A stretch of 64,000 nucleotides of DNA from contig JAWZSP010000007.1 in assembly GCA_034401135.1 (NCBI GenBank), forward strand, positions 3,720,001 through 3,784,000, read 5' to 3'. A model generated the notes under the pieces. The model was not told the DNA's origin. It made no database searches and worked only from the letters and a program-made list of their open reading frames with translations. Of the stretch, positions 46,964-58,154 are shown piece after piece; positions within the stretch are counted from its first letter, which is position 1; each line of letters opens with the position of its first letter. Made by a program: the position numbers and the translations under genes. Origin of the DNA: Volutella citrinella. Lineage: Eukaryota; Ascomycota; Sordariomycetes; Hypocreales; Nectriaceae.

Positions 46964-48598
46964 ATGGCCATCATTCAGGGCTTTTCGGTGGCACTTGCTT
47001 CAAAGCTATTTGCTTTCAACTCTCTTGGCCTGTCGCTCGCGGTCGAAGTCATTTTGATAGCACTCCTGGTTTATATCCTCGTCCCGGGTGTCCGCCTGCT
47101 CTCCCAATATGCGGATCTTTTCCTGGATACGCCTTCGTCGAAGAAAGCGGCACGGTATGACGGCCTGTTGACGGATACACAGCTTCCGCACATCGTCTCC
47201 CTGATTCCATACTTCGGACACCTCCTCGGTCTGCAAAACAACAGTGGGCGCTATATAAACAAGCTGTTGTCGTCCACGGCTGCTCCTATCTTTGCCATCA
47301 ACATACCGTTCAAGCGTATCATCATGGCACAACCCTCCATGGACCGGACTCTCTCTCGCCATGTCAACGACACCGGCCTTGCTCAGATCCTAGCCCTGGT
47401 CGGCCCCCGAGTTTTCGGTCTGAGTGAGAAGACCATCCAGATCATCATGGACGGCGATCCAAGGCCCCTCCACAAGGTCGAGTTTGGGAGCACCGGAAGT
47501 GTCCGTGCCCTCACCGAGAGGTCCAACACATACATCTGGGACCAGATGAACAACATGCCGGCTTCCAGCAGCGTCAAACTTGCCGAATGGCTCTTCAGAC
47601 TGACCGTCTCCGCCACGGCCAGCGCTGTCTGGGGTGTGCAGAACCCATGGCGCCTGGATCCCGAGTTTGCCGATGAGTTCATGTTAGTAGCGCTTCCCTG
47701 ATGTAGTCCGTTCACTTAACTGACAGTCAATCAACATAGGAACCTCAGCGAAACCTTTGACTCACTCTCTCGGCCGGTATCGTGGTTGACAGCTCGCTCC
47801 GCGCACAAATCGCGCGAGTTCCTCAGCAGGAGGCTCCGTGAGTTCCATTTCGCCCACCGAGAAGCCCGAGTAAAGTCCACGGCCCACGGCGTCAATGTCG
47901 TAGCTCACAACGACCCTGACTGGGAAACCAACCCAGACTACTTCAACATCGAGATGGTCTCAGCTCTTGGCCTCCTGGCCACCCCCAGCACGCTCGGAGT
48001 GTGGCTTGTCCGCCATCTCCTGGCAGAGCCGGAGCTGTTGCGAGTTGTTCAGGAGGAGGTGGGCCGGCTCGGCGTCACTTGCGGGCAGGATTCGGGTGAG
48101 CCCATGCTGGACGTCTCCAAAGCCAGCACTCAGTGCCCCTGGCTCGTGGCCTCGTGGTACGAGACGCTGCGGCTTCACATGACGGCCGTTCCGCGGCTCG
48201 CGCGCCACGACTTCAACCTAGCCCTGCCCGACTCTACATCCCTAGCAGTGTCGCAAGGAGATGTCTTCTTGCTGCCAATGTGCACTTCCAACCAGGACCC
48301 GCAGACCTGGGGACCGGACGCTCACGCATTCGTCCCTGGCCGTTTCATCAACGGGTCCGGCGCAGTGTCGAGCAGCCTCACGCGCAAGGTTCGTGCCTTT
48401 GGTGTTGCAGGCAACTTGTGCCCTGGGCGAGTCTTTGGCTTCGAGGTCGCCATGGCCGTTGTCGGGGGCGCCCTCCGGACCTTTGACATTGCCGCCGCCG
48501 ACGGCCGCGAGTTCCAGGTTCCTGGAGTCCGGAGGGGTTTCAACGTCGGCTTTGAGCGGTACGCAGGCGATGTGAAGGTCACTCTACGCCGGAAGTGA
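46964..48598 (+). CDS. Cytochrome P450, CYP7/8-like fungal group
   Basis: A 525-residue P450 with exons 46964-47682 and 47740-48598 (57-nt intron). An N-terminal anchor (about residues 24-46, AVEVILIALLVYILVPG) places it on the ER membrane. The ExxR motif is ETLR at 381-384, the meander motif is FVPGRF, and the heme loop is FGVAGNLCPGR with Cys467 as the thiolate ligand. The loop departs from the usual FGxGxRxCxG: the second Gly is shifted one place and Asn replaces Arg. The I-helix segment (ALGLLATPSTLG) lacks the common acid-threonine pair, as in the CYP7/CYP8 (sterol 7- and 12-hydroxylase, prostacyclin synthase) clan. No biosynthetic cluster surrounds it and the substrate is unknown. Confidence 0.88.
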
Positions 48599-50496
48599 CC
48601 CTTCTCCCCCCCCCCCCCCCAAAAAAAAAAAAACAGATGCGCTTGAGGTGTGGTAGTGCCCAAGATGAAGTGGATGATGACGAGGGGATGGTCGCCCCCA
48701 AGCCAACCCGTCCCCAAGAGGACCAGTTTCTTGTTTTCTCATTCGGATGTTTGATACCACCAACTACTTTTGATTCGCTTGGCGCAAGACGGTATATTCT
48801 TTTCGGCAGTCTCAGTCTGCCAGAACACTTTTTCTGAACCCTTGGGTTGGTGTTCCACTGCTCCCGTTGGGATCTTGTCACCCCGTTCTGTCTCTTATAT
48901 CCCCATGCCGGACATGTTTCATTTGTCGTATCAATGTATCTCTTCCACGCATGAATTTTTTATAGCTGATGAAATAACGAGTCAGTCTGTGAGTTTGCTC
49001 AGTATTAATTAAGAGCGTGAATGGATCTTGCTTTGCACAAGCTGAAAAGGCCTTGCTCACCCGACGTCCCGTAGTGACCAAGTGTTGGTGTTGTAGACTC
49101 TCTAGGCAGCCGTTTAACGCCGTCGGATCGACATTGATCTAGCTCGACCAAGGCAAGAAGGTAGTATTCCTTGATTTTTGCACGATGGATGACTTGTGAT
49201 CCGGTGGGGAGGTGCATGCTGGCGATGCATGCGCTTTGATTCCCTTCGCCCCGTCGCACCCACCAGCTCCTCAGCTGCCTCGATCCTTCCTCTCGGCCGC
49301 AATCTCGCGCCCTAAAGTCCGCCGGTGCCTAGCTCTCACCGCTATCGGCGGATGCAAGCAGACCCAGAAGTCCAGTCGTTGCAAATGTGGGATTGGGCCT
49401 CCGTCGCCGGTCCTGTCTCGGAAGTGAGACTCCATTGGTCGCCGGGGCGTGAGACGTGTCCCAGAGGCCCAGCTGGTTTCTATTTGGATATTCGGGTCGT
49501 CGCAGACAGCCCGGGTCCGTCACAAGATTACCTGCCTTTCGATTTGCTCAAACAAGGGCGGCTGGGCGGGTGATGACGAGCCGGTTGGTTGATGTCTGAT
49601 CATCGGATGTCAATGATTGTGTGTGGCGCGCCGAGATGCAGCAGAAGAGAGTCAATAAGGCAGTTCTAGACTCTTATCAAGTTAGCAACCAAGGTAACAA
49701 AGGGTTACGCGAGGTGCTAGGAGTCCTTCGGGTGGATACTAGTAGGATCGAGTAGTGGCGAGATTGGTGCAAGTCATCTTACGTACATGATCGTCTTACA
49801 CCCAGGAAACAACCACCAGGAAACAACCACCAAGAGAGTGTTTTGCTCAACTCGCCGTCTGTCTACTACCCTGCAGCGATATCTCTGTCACAGCTTCGTG
49901 ATAGTTGGTCAAATGCAGCTGTCAAGCTCTCGCCCTAGACAAGAGGGTTGTGAAACTTACATGTACCGTTGGACTGGGTATGGTTTTGCCCTTGGGTTCA
50001 TGTTCCTGGCCGTCGGGCTCCCAAGTCCGAAGTTTGACCTCAGAGGAATGCTGGTGTCCATCTCCCGCGTGCTCACATTGCTGCCCAAGCTGCCAAGGCA
50101 GCCCAACAGTACGGAGTAGACATTCTTCCCATGCTTCCGGTAGCCGAGAAGCAGTGTCTCACTTGGCATGTCGTCTCAATGGGGATCCATAAATCCGACG
50201 ATCATTTCACCGAGGTTGTTCAGCTGGGTGGCTTGGGGGGGTTGACTGGACACGCCCTTGGCCCGAGCACATCTCCCTCCCTGATACAGCCGAATGTGTC
50301 TGTTGGCAGACAGAAGACTGCTTCTTCCATGAGGCCATGAGGAGCTCGCTGGGGTCTCAACAAGTATAAGAAGGCAGGATATCCTCCACGACTCTTGACT
50401 ATCCCATCATTCAACTCAGCATCCACCACACTTACACACACACCAACACCAACAACCACACTTTCCAACCCTCAACTCCCCAACTCTACTCTCAAA
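48599..50496. other. Spacer between the P450 and hydrophobin genes
   Basis: Directly after the P450 stop is a C15-A13 homopolymer pair (48606-48633). A 15-bp direct repeat (caccaggaaacaac) lies near 49803-49832. No gene seen. The last 100 bp before the hydrophobin ATG are a CA-rich leader. Confidence 0.5.
50365..50370 (+). promoter_or_regulatory. TATA-like element, hydrophobin gene
   Basis: tataag lies 127 bp before the hydrophobin ATG, at a spacing usual for highly expressed fungal genes, and is followed by a pyrimidine/CA-rich leader. Confidence 0.4.
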
Positions 50497-50954
50497 ATGA
50501 AGCTCCTCGCCGTCGCCTGCCTCGTTTCCGCCGCTCTGGCTACTCCCGGTGTCGCCACGACCGGTTACACGGGCACCAACACCCCCAAGAACAACAACTA
50601 CAATGTCTGCCCAGGCGGCCTCACCCAGGTCCCCCTTTGCTGCGGAGAGAACCTCCTCAAGCTGAACCTTCTCGGCATCGACTGCGAGGATGGTGGGTGC
50701 ATCTGACGACGTGTAAAGATCCCCAACTGAACTGACCCGCTCCTGTAGTCGACGTGACTCCCCGAAACTCCAGGCAGTTCAAGAACCAGTGCAAGGAGCA
50801 GGGCGACCGAAAGCCCGTCTGCTGCCTCCTTGGTCCCATTGTAAGTTGGAAAAACATGTCCAGCTCCAATCAGAGTATCGTGCAAGCCACAGTGCTGACA
50901 CATCCCTTCCAGCTCACTCTCGGCGTCTGTCAGAAGGCACCTGGAACCAACTAA
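50497..50954 (+). CDS. Class II hydrophobin
   Basis: A 109-residue secreted protein. Exons are 50497-50692, 50749-50840 and 50913-50954, with introns of 56 and 72 nt; two introns at comparable places are common in class II hydrophobin genes. A signal peptide (residues 1-16, MKLLAVACLVSAALAT) precedes a Gly/Asn-rich spacer. The eight cysteines read C-x9-CC-x13-C-x16-C-x9-CC-x10-C, and the protein ends in the typical VCQKAPGTN. Class II proteins usually show x11 between C3 and C4, so this one has a two-residue insertion. Hydrophobins assemble at air-water interfaces and coat hyphae and spores. The ATG at 50497 gives the correct signal peptide; earlier in-frame starts do not. Confidence 0.95.
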
Positions 50955-51726
50955 GCCAGTTGGAACGCGAATCAGCCCCACAGTCAGTGATGGCATCGTT
51001 GCGACTGGGCAGGCTTGGGATGACAAGAATGATAGGACGGAGACATTGGGTTCAAACTCGAGCTTCAATCAGAATCATGTACAAACCAGCACAGGCAAGA
51101 CAAGGGTACTGTGGGCGTTTGTCCTAGGATATCTCTTGCTAGAAAATACGAAATGAAGCTCCCCTCAAAACTTGTGCCTCCCCTAATTACCTCCTTGCAT
51201 GCGTAGACCCAGCACCAAGAGTCCGACTCCGCGCACAACATGATAGATCGGTCGTTGTAAGCGAAGCGAGGTGCTTGGACCCCTGACAGGGCTGGCAAAC
51301 GCCCCACTCCCAACTGAGCCCGTCTCTGCCTGTGTGCTTAGTCGCCCTACCTTATTGTCAGCACTCCCGGCACCCAGGACCCAGGTTAGGTGCTGGTCCC
51401 CAAAAAAAAGCCCCTGAAGGGCCCTAGCTGCCGCGAGCTACAGCGGGTCTCCCGTCACAGTCTGGGGAATACCCCACTGGGAGTGGGGGCAGTCTCGGGG
51501 CCTGGCACCCTCCCGATGCCGTCCACTGAACCCAATTGGATTGATTTCGTCACAAAGTGACGTGGGCAGTTGCGGCGGTACGCCGGTGCCTCCCTGTGCC
51601 ACGGACTTCAGCCGCACCGCCAAGCAAATACAGCCTCAACCTTGCATGTCTAACCGCCCATCAATTTCCCCGCCACCGCGCAGGTTTCTCCCTCCCCTTC
51701 CACGACTCTACAATCTGCATTCTGCG
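50955..51726. other. Spacer after the hydrophobin gene
   Basis: Holds the hydrophobin 3' flank and the promoter of the following gene. The frame of the next gene is open upstream of its ATG at 51727, but the sequence there (51541-51726) looks like leader rather than protein. Confidence 0.45.
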
Positions 51727-52613
51727 ATGCCGCCGCCGGCAGCCTACAACATGGCGAGCATGGCTCCAAACGGCGCCGTCCACGAGCACTACGGCCCTCA
51801 GACTAGCTACCCACCGCAGGACCACCAGCAGCCCTACCAGCAGCCCTACCAGCAACAGCAACAGCAACAGCAGCCGCCTCCTCCTCAAGGCGCCTACTAC
51901 CAACCCTCCTATCCCCAGTTCAACGCCTACGCTCCCTACTTCAGCGATGCCACGCCCCGTCGCAGTCGCTCCTCCCGCCTCCATTGCATCTTCTCCACTG
52001 CGCGAGACTTCGCCCTCGTCGTCCCCGCCGTGATCGTCATCCTCATCATCTGGTGGTCCGTCACGCAGCGCGTCTGCCCCTCGGGTGCCAGCGTCCACAG
52101 CAGCTGTTTCCTTTTGCTATGGCTGAGTCTACCCGTTGTGCGTGCGCCTCCGGCCCGGAGTCTGCTCCGTTGCTGGTTTCCCGGTCTTGGGTCGCCGTCT
52201 TGGCTAACTTCGTTTGTGTCTTTGTTTCACTCGTAGGCGACCGTGTCCTTCATCTGGGGAATCCTGTCCAGTTGCTCGGACCGCCGAGCCCGCCACGGCA
52301 TGTCTAGCATACCGCCTCTCGTCACCGCTTTGTTCTACTTCATGCTGGCCACTGGTGCCACTGTCTGCTTCGCGCTGCTTGTCGTCCACGTCCACGGCGA
52401 CGACGTCTGGAGCCGCTCGTCAGAGGGCGCCATGGCTGCGCTGGTTGCGATACTCATGTGAGACTTACCAGCCTCGCCCTCCCCCGGCTTCCATGCCAGC
52501 ATGCTGACACATAGCCATGCAGGATTGTCAATTGGGCTTTGTTCGGCTGGGCTGTCCGCGAGGTTGTCGTGCGGCACCGGAGTCGTCAGCATCAGAGCCA
52601 GATTCCCATCTAA
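51727..52613 (+). CDS. Small multi-pass membrane protein with Q/P-rich N terminus
   Basis: A 240-residue protein of unrecognised family. Exons are 51727-52137, 52237-52457 and 52523-52613 (99-nt and 65-nt introns; the first has gtgcgt as donor and ctaac as branch point). The first 75 residues are rich in Pro, Gln and Tyr and include an eight-Gln run in a repeated QQPYQQ context. Four hydrophobic segments follow: ALVVPAVIVILIIWW, CFLLLWLSLPVATVSFIWG, LVTALFYFMLATGATVCFAL and MAALVAILMIVNWALFGW. The four-helix, soluble-tail layout resembles MARVEL-like fungal proteins, but I see no decisive motif. It is convergent with the Zn2Cys6 gene, with a 238-bp spacer. The donor of intron 1 is the least certain point. 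Confidence 0.65.
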
Positions 52614-52851
52614 CTGTTGACATCTTGCATTTGCACATTTGAGCAGGGGCGTTTCGGGCATACAACTAAAGAGCAAAGCAAATGGGCTATTCCATTGATT
52701 CATTTATTATACATTTACATGGGTCGTCCCCCTAATATTACGAGTACCGGTGCTGGTCTCGTGTAGCATATCAACTTGGCTGGCTTTCGTTTTCGGGCGT
52801 GGGCGCCTTGCCAGTCAAGCACTGCAAGAAATGGAAGCGACTAATAGTTTT

Positions 52852-55088
52852 TTACAAAGAACCAGGGAAGCCGCCGTGGGCTGCAAACCGCAGTTGGTAA
52901 TCTCGAAGATCAGCCCAATGCCGGAGCTCCTCTTCTTCATCTTGCGGCGTCATCTGGCCCATCTCCAGCCCCTCGTTAGCAGGGTTGCTGTTTGCCATGG
53001 CGGGGATCGTGCTCGTCTTCTCCAGCTTCATAAGAATATCAATCAGTTGGGAGAGAGCCTCCTCCGACTTCACCGCAAATGGGCCCTTTCGTTCGGGTGC
53101 GTCATTCAGCAGCGTCGAGGCCACTTGCCGGACCTTGTTGATGATGGACCCTCCGTTGGGCTCAATATTTCGCTGCGAGATGGACCCCAGAACCGTCAGA
53201 AGATTTTGCACGATTAGCTCTCGCTCCGCCGACATGTACTCGAACATTTCCTTGTCGTCAGCCTCTTCCGCGGCCTTCTCCTCCTCGGACCGGTTGGAAA
53301 TGGCGCTCGGATCTTCCTCCTGTGGCTGAGGCTTAGCGAGATGGACGTCGCGCAGATCAAAGTAAAGTTCGACGAAGAAGGACCGTGTGGCGAGTTGCGA
53401 GACAAAGATATTAGCTTTTTGAATCTCATACTGGAGATGCCGCCGGCGGGCAGGGTGATTCTTGATGGCGTTGCGCAAGTCGTTGACCGGTTGGTTATTC
53501 GGCCACGCAGGCGGCTCGTACTGCAGGCCCGACTCGTCAAAGCTGGCCAGCGTAGCGGCTTCATCGCCGTGGTTACCAAGCTGGAGCTCTGGTGGCAAGT
53601 TATCCGTAATACCCTTGGCGACCACCAGCCCTTCCCGAAGGAGAATACGCTGATCAGCCCATGAAAGCGTGCTCATTCCGTAGGCCATTTCCAGGCTCAC
53701 GATCCCATTCATGGTTGTGTAGACATCGATAGCAAAGCGGAATCCGGTCTGAAGTGTGACGCTGCCATCTTGCTGGTGGATAATCTCGTTTGCAAGGATA
53801 CAAATGTCATCTACGTTCTCGGGATAGGCAGGGTATGGGAGGCTGGGGGTTGAAGGCGCAATCACCATGTCCGCGCTTGAAGCGCCAAGCTGGGTCATAG
53901 ATCTAAGCAACGCCGTTAGCTGCATGTTCACGCAAAAATCAGGGAGGATGTTTGTAATGAAGTTTACCTGACTCCGAGAAGAAGGCACCAGAAGATGCGC
54001 TTGCCAACCTGATCCTTAACGTGATTGAACGGCAGTGGGTCTGGGGAACAACTATCATTGCCAAAGGTAGGTAGCTCGCCGGAGTGCTTGGGGCGGTTGA
54101 AACCCAGTTCACGGAGGAGCGTCAAAACCTCGGCGAAGAATTGGGCCGCGGTGTTCCACTGGTGGGTATAGCTCGCTGCGAGGGCAAGAAAGTAGCTGGT
54201 GGCAGCATCATCCAGCGTCTTGGGCTGCTTGAGCACCCACCTGGCGCCCCGCGTCAGGAGCGCAATATCGCGGCACTTTTCAATCATGACAATGGCCCTA
54301 GGAAACAGGTGGGAGCTGTGGGACGCCTTGAGATGCTCTCTCGCGCTGCGGGGGAATGATGCAACGAGAGCGGATATCATGCTGGAAATGAGACCAAGAA
54401 ACTCGGGCCGTGTGCGGTCCTCGCGGTTGGCAAACGACTGGCGGAAGGTAGGTTCATGGGGGAACGGCGCGAGGGGGTGGATATATGTGAAGAAGTCATC
54501 GATGAGGAGCTCGAGGACCGGCAAGGGCGCAATGGACTCGGCGTCGAGGCTGGTGTCGGGGCCAGGGTCGCTGGAAATGTTCATGAGCGCCTTGGCGGCC
54601 GTCTGCGGCGATGGCGAGACGGCGTAGAGGGCATTCGCGGCGCTGGCTTCGAGGCGCGCCTGCTTCGCCTTGGCCGCCTCGGCGTGTTTGTTGGGGGGTC
54701 CTCTGCGCTTCGTCTCGCGGTTGAAGGTGCACTGGACGCCAAGCTCGCGACACGGCCTACATGGCATGTTGGCGTCGTCACATTTGACCTTGCGCGTGCT
54801 GCACATATCGCACGCGCGCCGCAAGCGTGTGAGCTTCGGGTTGATGGTAGGGTCGCGCATCACGCCGCCGCTGGGCCCGGCCACGAGGTGTGCCGACATG
54901 TCGCCTTGGGGCGGCTGCTGGGCTTGCTGGCCCACGGCCTCGGCGGCAGCGGCAGCATGCTGCAGCGCCTGCGGGTTCTGGATGGCATGGGCGGCGTCGC
55001 TGGCAGCCTGGAGGATCTCGAGACCGTTGCTCGCGTAGGCATGCGCCGTGGCATGGGAGGGGTCGTCGGGGGGCGGCGAGCCCGACAT
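52852..55088 (-). CDS. Zn(II)2Cys6 transcription factor with fungal_trans domain
   Basis: A 723-residue regulator in two exons, 55088-53968 and 53902-52852 (65-nt intron). The binuclear zinc cluster is C-x2-C-x6-C-x6-C-x2-C-x6-C at residues 93-120, inside RRACDMCSTRKVKCDD. A basic linker (KRRGPPNKHAEAAKAKQAR) follows. The middle region (about residues 170-500) looks like the fungal-specific transcription factor domain, with FFTYIHPLAPFPHEPTF as the usual opening. The acidic C terminus (EEEKAAEEADDKE and TPQDEEEELRHW) may be activating. The N terminus is Ala/Gln-rich. The frame is open back to a GTG at 55139, but 55088 is the first ATG. The target genes are unknown; the linker reminds me of sugar-related regulators such as Rgt1, without proof. 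Confidence 0.88.
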
Positions 55089-57037
55089 GTTGTCCAACAC
55101 GGACGTCCGGGGCAACTCCGGGGGCGGATCCGGGGGCACGGGATGCGGGTTTCGGCCGGACGTGGGGGTTTGACGCCGATGGCGATGGCTGATTGTCGGC
55201 GGATTTCCGGATGTCAGGTCGGTGTTGAAGCGAGGTCAGGCCGGGGAAGCTCCAGCAGAGCAGGGTGAAGGTTGAGGGCGGACTGCAGATTCTGTGGAGT
55301 CACGTGCTGGGGCAGCACATCCGCCACCCACGCTCGAGCAGTGAGTCAGCAACATTAATCACGTGAACTGCAAAGGCCGACCCAGCAGTCAGTCCATGAT
55401 GTGATGCCCTGGCGCCGGGCGGCACTAACATGGAAGGCATCAGATCCCAGGCCGAACAGTTACGGGGCCACCCGTACATTCACCTCACGTCAATGCACAT
55501 ACACTATCAGCGCTGATGGGGATGCTCCAGATGGGAAAGCTTCCAACGCTGGGGTGTCCCTTGGTCTACCGCCGCTTTGCCTGCAGCCACTTTACCATGA
55601 AATCTACGTCATGACGTGCTCAGAAGATGCATGCAGCACTTCATCACCGATCAAGGAGGAGCTTGCTTCTTACTTTTCCCTCTGAATCACACTCATGCTG
55701 CACTAATCAAGCATCGCCGAGAACTAAGCTGCATGAAATGAGAATATTCACGCCCTCACATAGAGCTAAGAGGAGCTCAATCTAGGCTTGTCAGAAGCTC
55801 GGCTACAGGTCAACGTGGGGTGCCCGTTAAATTATGTCTTTTGCGGCTGAGGCACACGGACATGATAATCTGCCAGCGTTATGCCCTCGAGGCCAAAGCT
55901 CTCTCGTCGTGTATCATCTCCTTTGCAGGCTTTTCCACGGAGCTCCCGAGTTTCTGTTGCGACGAGCTGCCTGAAAGATCATCATCCGTGTTGGCTGTTG
56001 AGCGAAGCTACTATGCAACTTTCGAAACGGGCGGCCACGTCCACGCTGAACAGGCCATGTCAAGTTTCATGTCATGGGATCAATGTGACAGCCAGTGCCG
56101 CTCCATCGCGTGAACGACGGTTCGGTCCTGGTGTGCATACCTGCAATGCTTCACCCGGTGCGTCCTGATGCGACGGAACAACGTCGCAGATCTCGGGGTG
56201 CATGGGTGACAGATGGGACGAAATGCAACGGTTTGGGCCCCGGCGGAGCGGTCCAATCACGCGAGTCGGGATTATCCTTCCCAGGGCGCTGCCGCAACCA
56301 ATGAAGCACCCCAGGCGCATCTGCGAAGGCGAAAAAGGAACGTCGCTGGCCGCCCCTCTCTCATTTCTCGAGTCCCCCCAGGGCCGTTTCGTTGGCTGGG
56401 CCCATTACGTCGATGCAGCCCATGGCCACGGTGCGCCCGGATGGCACGCACCAACACGAGCATGATTGCCGTCTTGGATCGGGTGCGGCCGGCTGGTAGA
56501 AGCTGGCCCTTGCGTTATTCCATCGAGGAAATAAAAAAGACTGGAGAGCTGCGCTCTGGGCACGACAGCTCGTGGTGGTGGCCCAGCCCCACTCATCAGG
56601 CCATCGTCTGATGTTGGCGAACTGGCGTGATGGGCTTACCTTGGAGGCCGGCGGAGCGAGGCGAGACTCGGGGCCAGGCGGTTGGGGAAGGATGAGAGGC
56701 CGATCAGGCATGACCTTGCTCGCGGATGGGCGGATGAATAAATACCTAATGGGCTGTTAAACCATCGTCACCGATTTTTTGTAGTCTTGTCCGTGAGAAT
56801 CCCATCATTCGCCTCCAGCTTCTCAACCAGTTAATTGCCTTCACCACTGCCTCGACAGCTCGACAAAGACCACCGATCGTCGTCAGACCACGAGACTCAT
56901 CACAAGTTTGAGCAAATTCGCCAGCGAGCGTTCGAATTGACCCCTCCACCAACTGGCCTTGCAATCGCGTGCGAGCGTCGCCCGACCAGGCTCATACCAT
57001 CAACTCCGCAACTTCACAACCTCCAAGAACAGCCAAA
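55089..57037. other. 1.9-kb divergent promoter region
   Basis: Between the Zn2Cys6 gene (-) and the protoglobin gene (+). No ORF with recognisable features. An AT-rich ataaatacct element lies near 56737, about 300 bp before the protoglobin ATG. Confidence 0.45.
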
Positions 57038-58154
57038 ATGTCGTCCACACTTCCCATGAAGCACATCGATCGAAACGATCTCTACACCAATCTCGAAGCC
57101 CGTGTCATGTATCTTCACTCGTTCCTCGACTTTTCCAGCCGTAAGCGAATGCCCTCTTCCCGTTTCCTGCCAATTTCTTAGCCTCTTCCACACTTGTCAT
57201 GATCACATATGGGCGAATGACCTCATTTACCCTGAACCGCCCGGTGAGAGGCTGGGCAACCTGAAGACGAGATGCACAAAATTTAACAACTGCCCAAAAG
57301 AGAATATTCCACAATTCTGACCAATTTTCTTTCGCAGGCGATATTGAGGCTCTCATCACGGGTGCCAAGTACGTCAAGGCGCTGATTCCCGCCGTCGTCA
57401 ACATCGTCTACAAGAAGCTCCTCCAATACGACATCACCGCCCGCGCATTCATGACACGCAGTACCTCATTTGAGGGCCCAATGGAAGAGCTTGCCCATCT
57501 CAACGAGAACAGCCCGCACATTCTGCACCGAAAGATGTTTATGCGCGCGTATTTGACTCGTCTCTGCTCCGACCCCAGTAAGATGGAGTTTTGGGAGTAC
57601 CTGGACAAGGTTGGGTGAGTACTGTCTCTGACGCAACAAAACCAGACGCAAAACACCCGAAAATAGCGATTGTAACTGACTTGCAAATTCACAGCCTCAT
57701 GCACGTTGGTCTCGGCCGCAAGCACCCTCTGCACATCGAGTACGTCCACCTGGGCACCTGCCTCGGCTTCATCTCCGACATCATGACCGAGGCCATCCTG
57801 TCGCACCCGCGAATGCACATCCAGCGCAAGACGGCCCTTGTCAAGGCGCTGAACAAGGTCATCTGGATCCAGAACGACCTCATCGCCAAGTGGCACGTCA
57901 AGGAGTCGCTCGAGTTCGAGGTGAACGAGTCCGACGTCGAGATCGAGCGCGAGGGCTACCTACACGGCAAGCGCATCATTGGCGAGGGTTCTGGATCCAC
58001 CGGCGAGGAGTCAGATGCCCAGTCTCTGTCTGACAAGCAACAACGCCCTCCCCCGCACGTGCGCGGGTCCTCGATGGGCGGCTCTGATGGCGTGTGCCCC
58101 TTCACCGGATTGGGAGGGCCCATGCCGACGATGCCCAAGGCAGAGGGCCAGTGA
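57038..58154 (+). CDS. Protoglobin-like heme protein
   Basis: A 279-residue protein in three exons, 57038-57140, 57338-57614 and 57695-58154 (introns 197 and 80 nt). Residues about 8-195 match the single-domain protoglobin/globin-sensor pattern seen in many Pezizomycotina. It opens MKHIDRNDLYTNLEARVMYL, continues with GAKYVKALIPAVVNIVYKKL, and has the helix pair around KVGLMHVGLGRKHPLHIEYV. A His there (about residue 130) is the likely proximal heme ligand, by analogy. Archaeal protoglobins bind O2, CO and NO; fungal functions are not known. The last 60 residues are a disordered Ser/Gly/Pro tail ending in a VCPFTGLGGP patch, absent from the archaeal proteins. No kinase or cyclase output domain is attached. 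The intron borders close the frame well. Confidence 0.82.

Noticed and set aside
46964..55088. Secondary-metabolite cluster around the P450 and the Zn2Cys6 regulator
   Set aside because: No PKS, NRPS, terpene synthase, transporter or other tailoring enzyme lies nearby; the proximity seems incidental.
54456..55268. 270-codon plus-strand ORF opposite the Zn2Cys6 gene
   Set aside because: Gly/Arg/Val-rich antisense shadow; the minus-strand zinc cluster and regulator domain are unmistakable.
57141..57337. 197-nt gap in the protoglobin gene considered as a separate exon or start
   Set aside because: Has gtaagc and cgcag ends, stops in all useful frames, and removing it restores the family pattern, so it is an intron.
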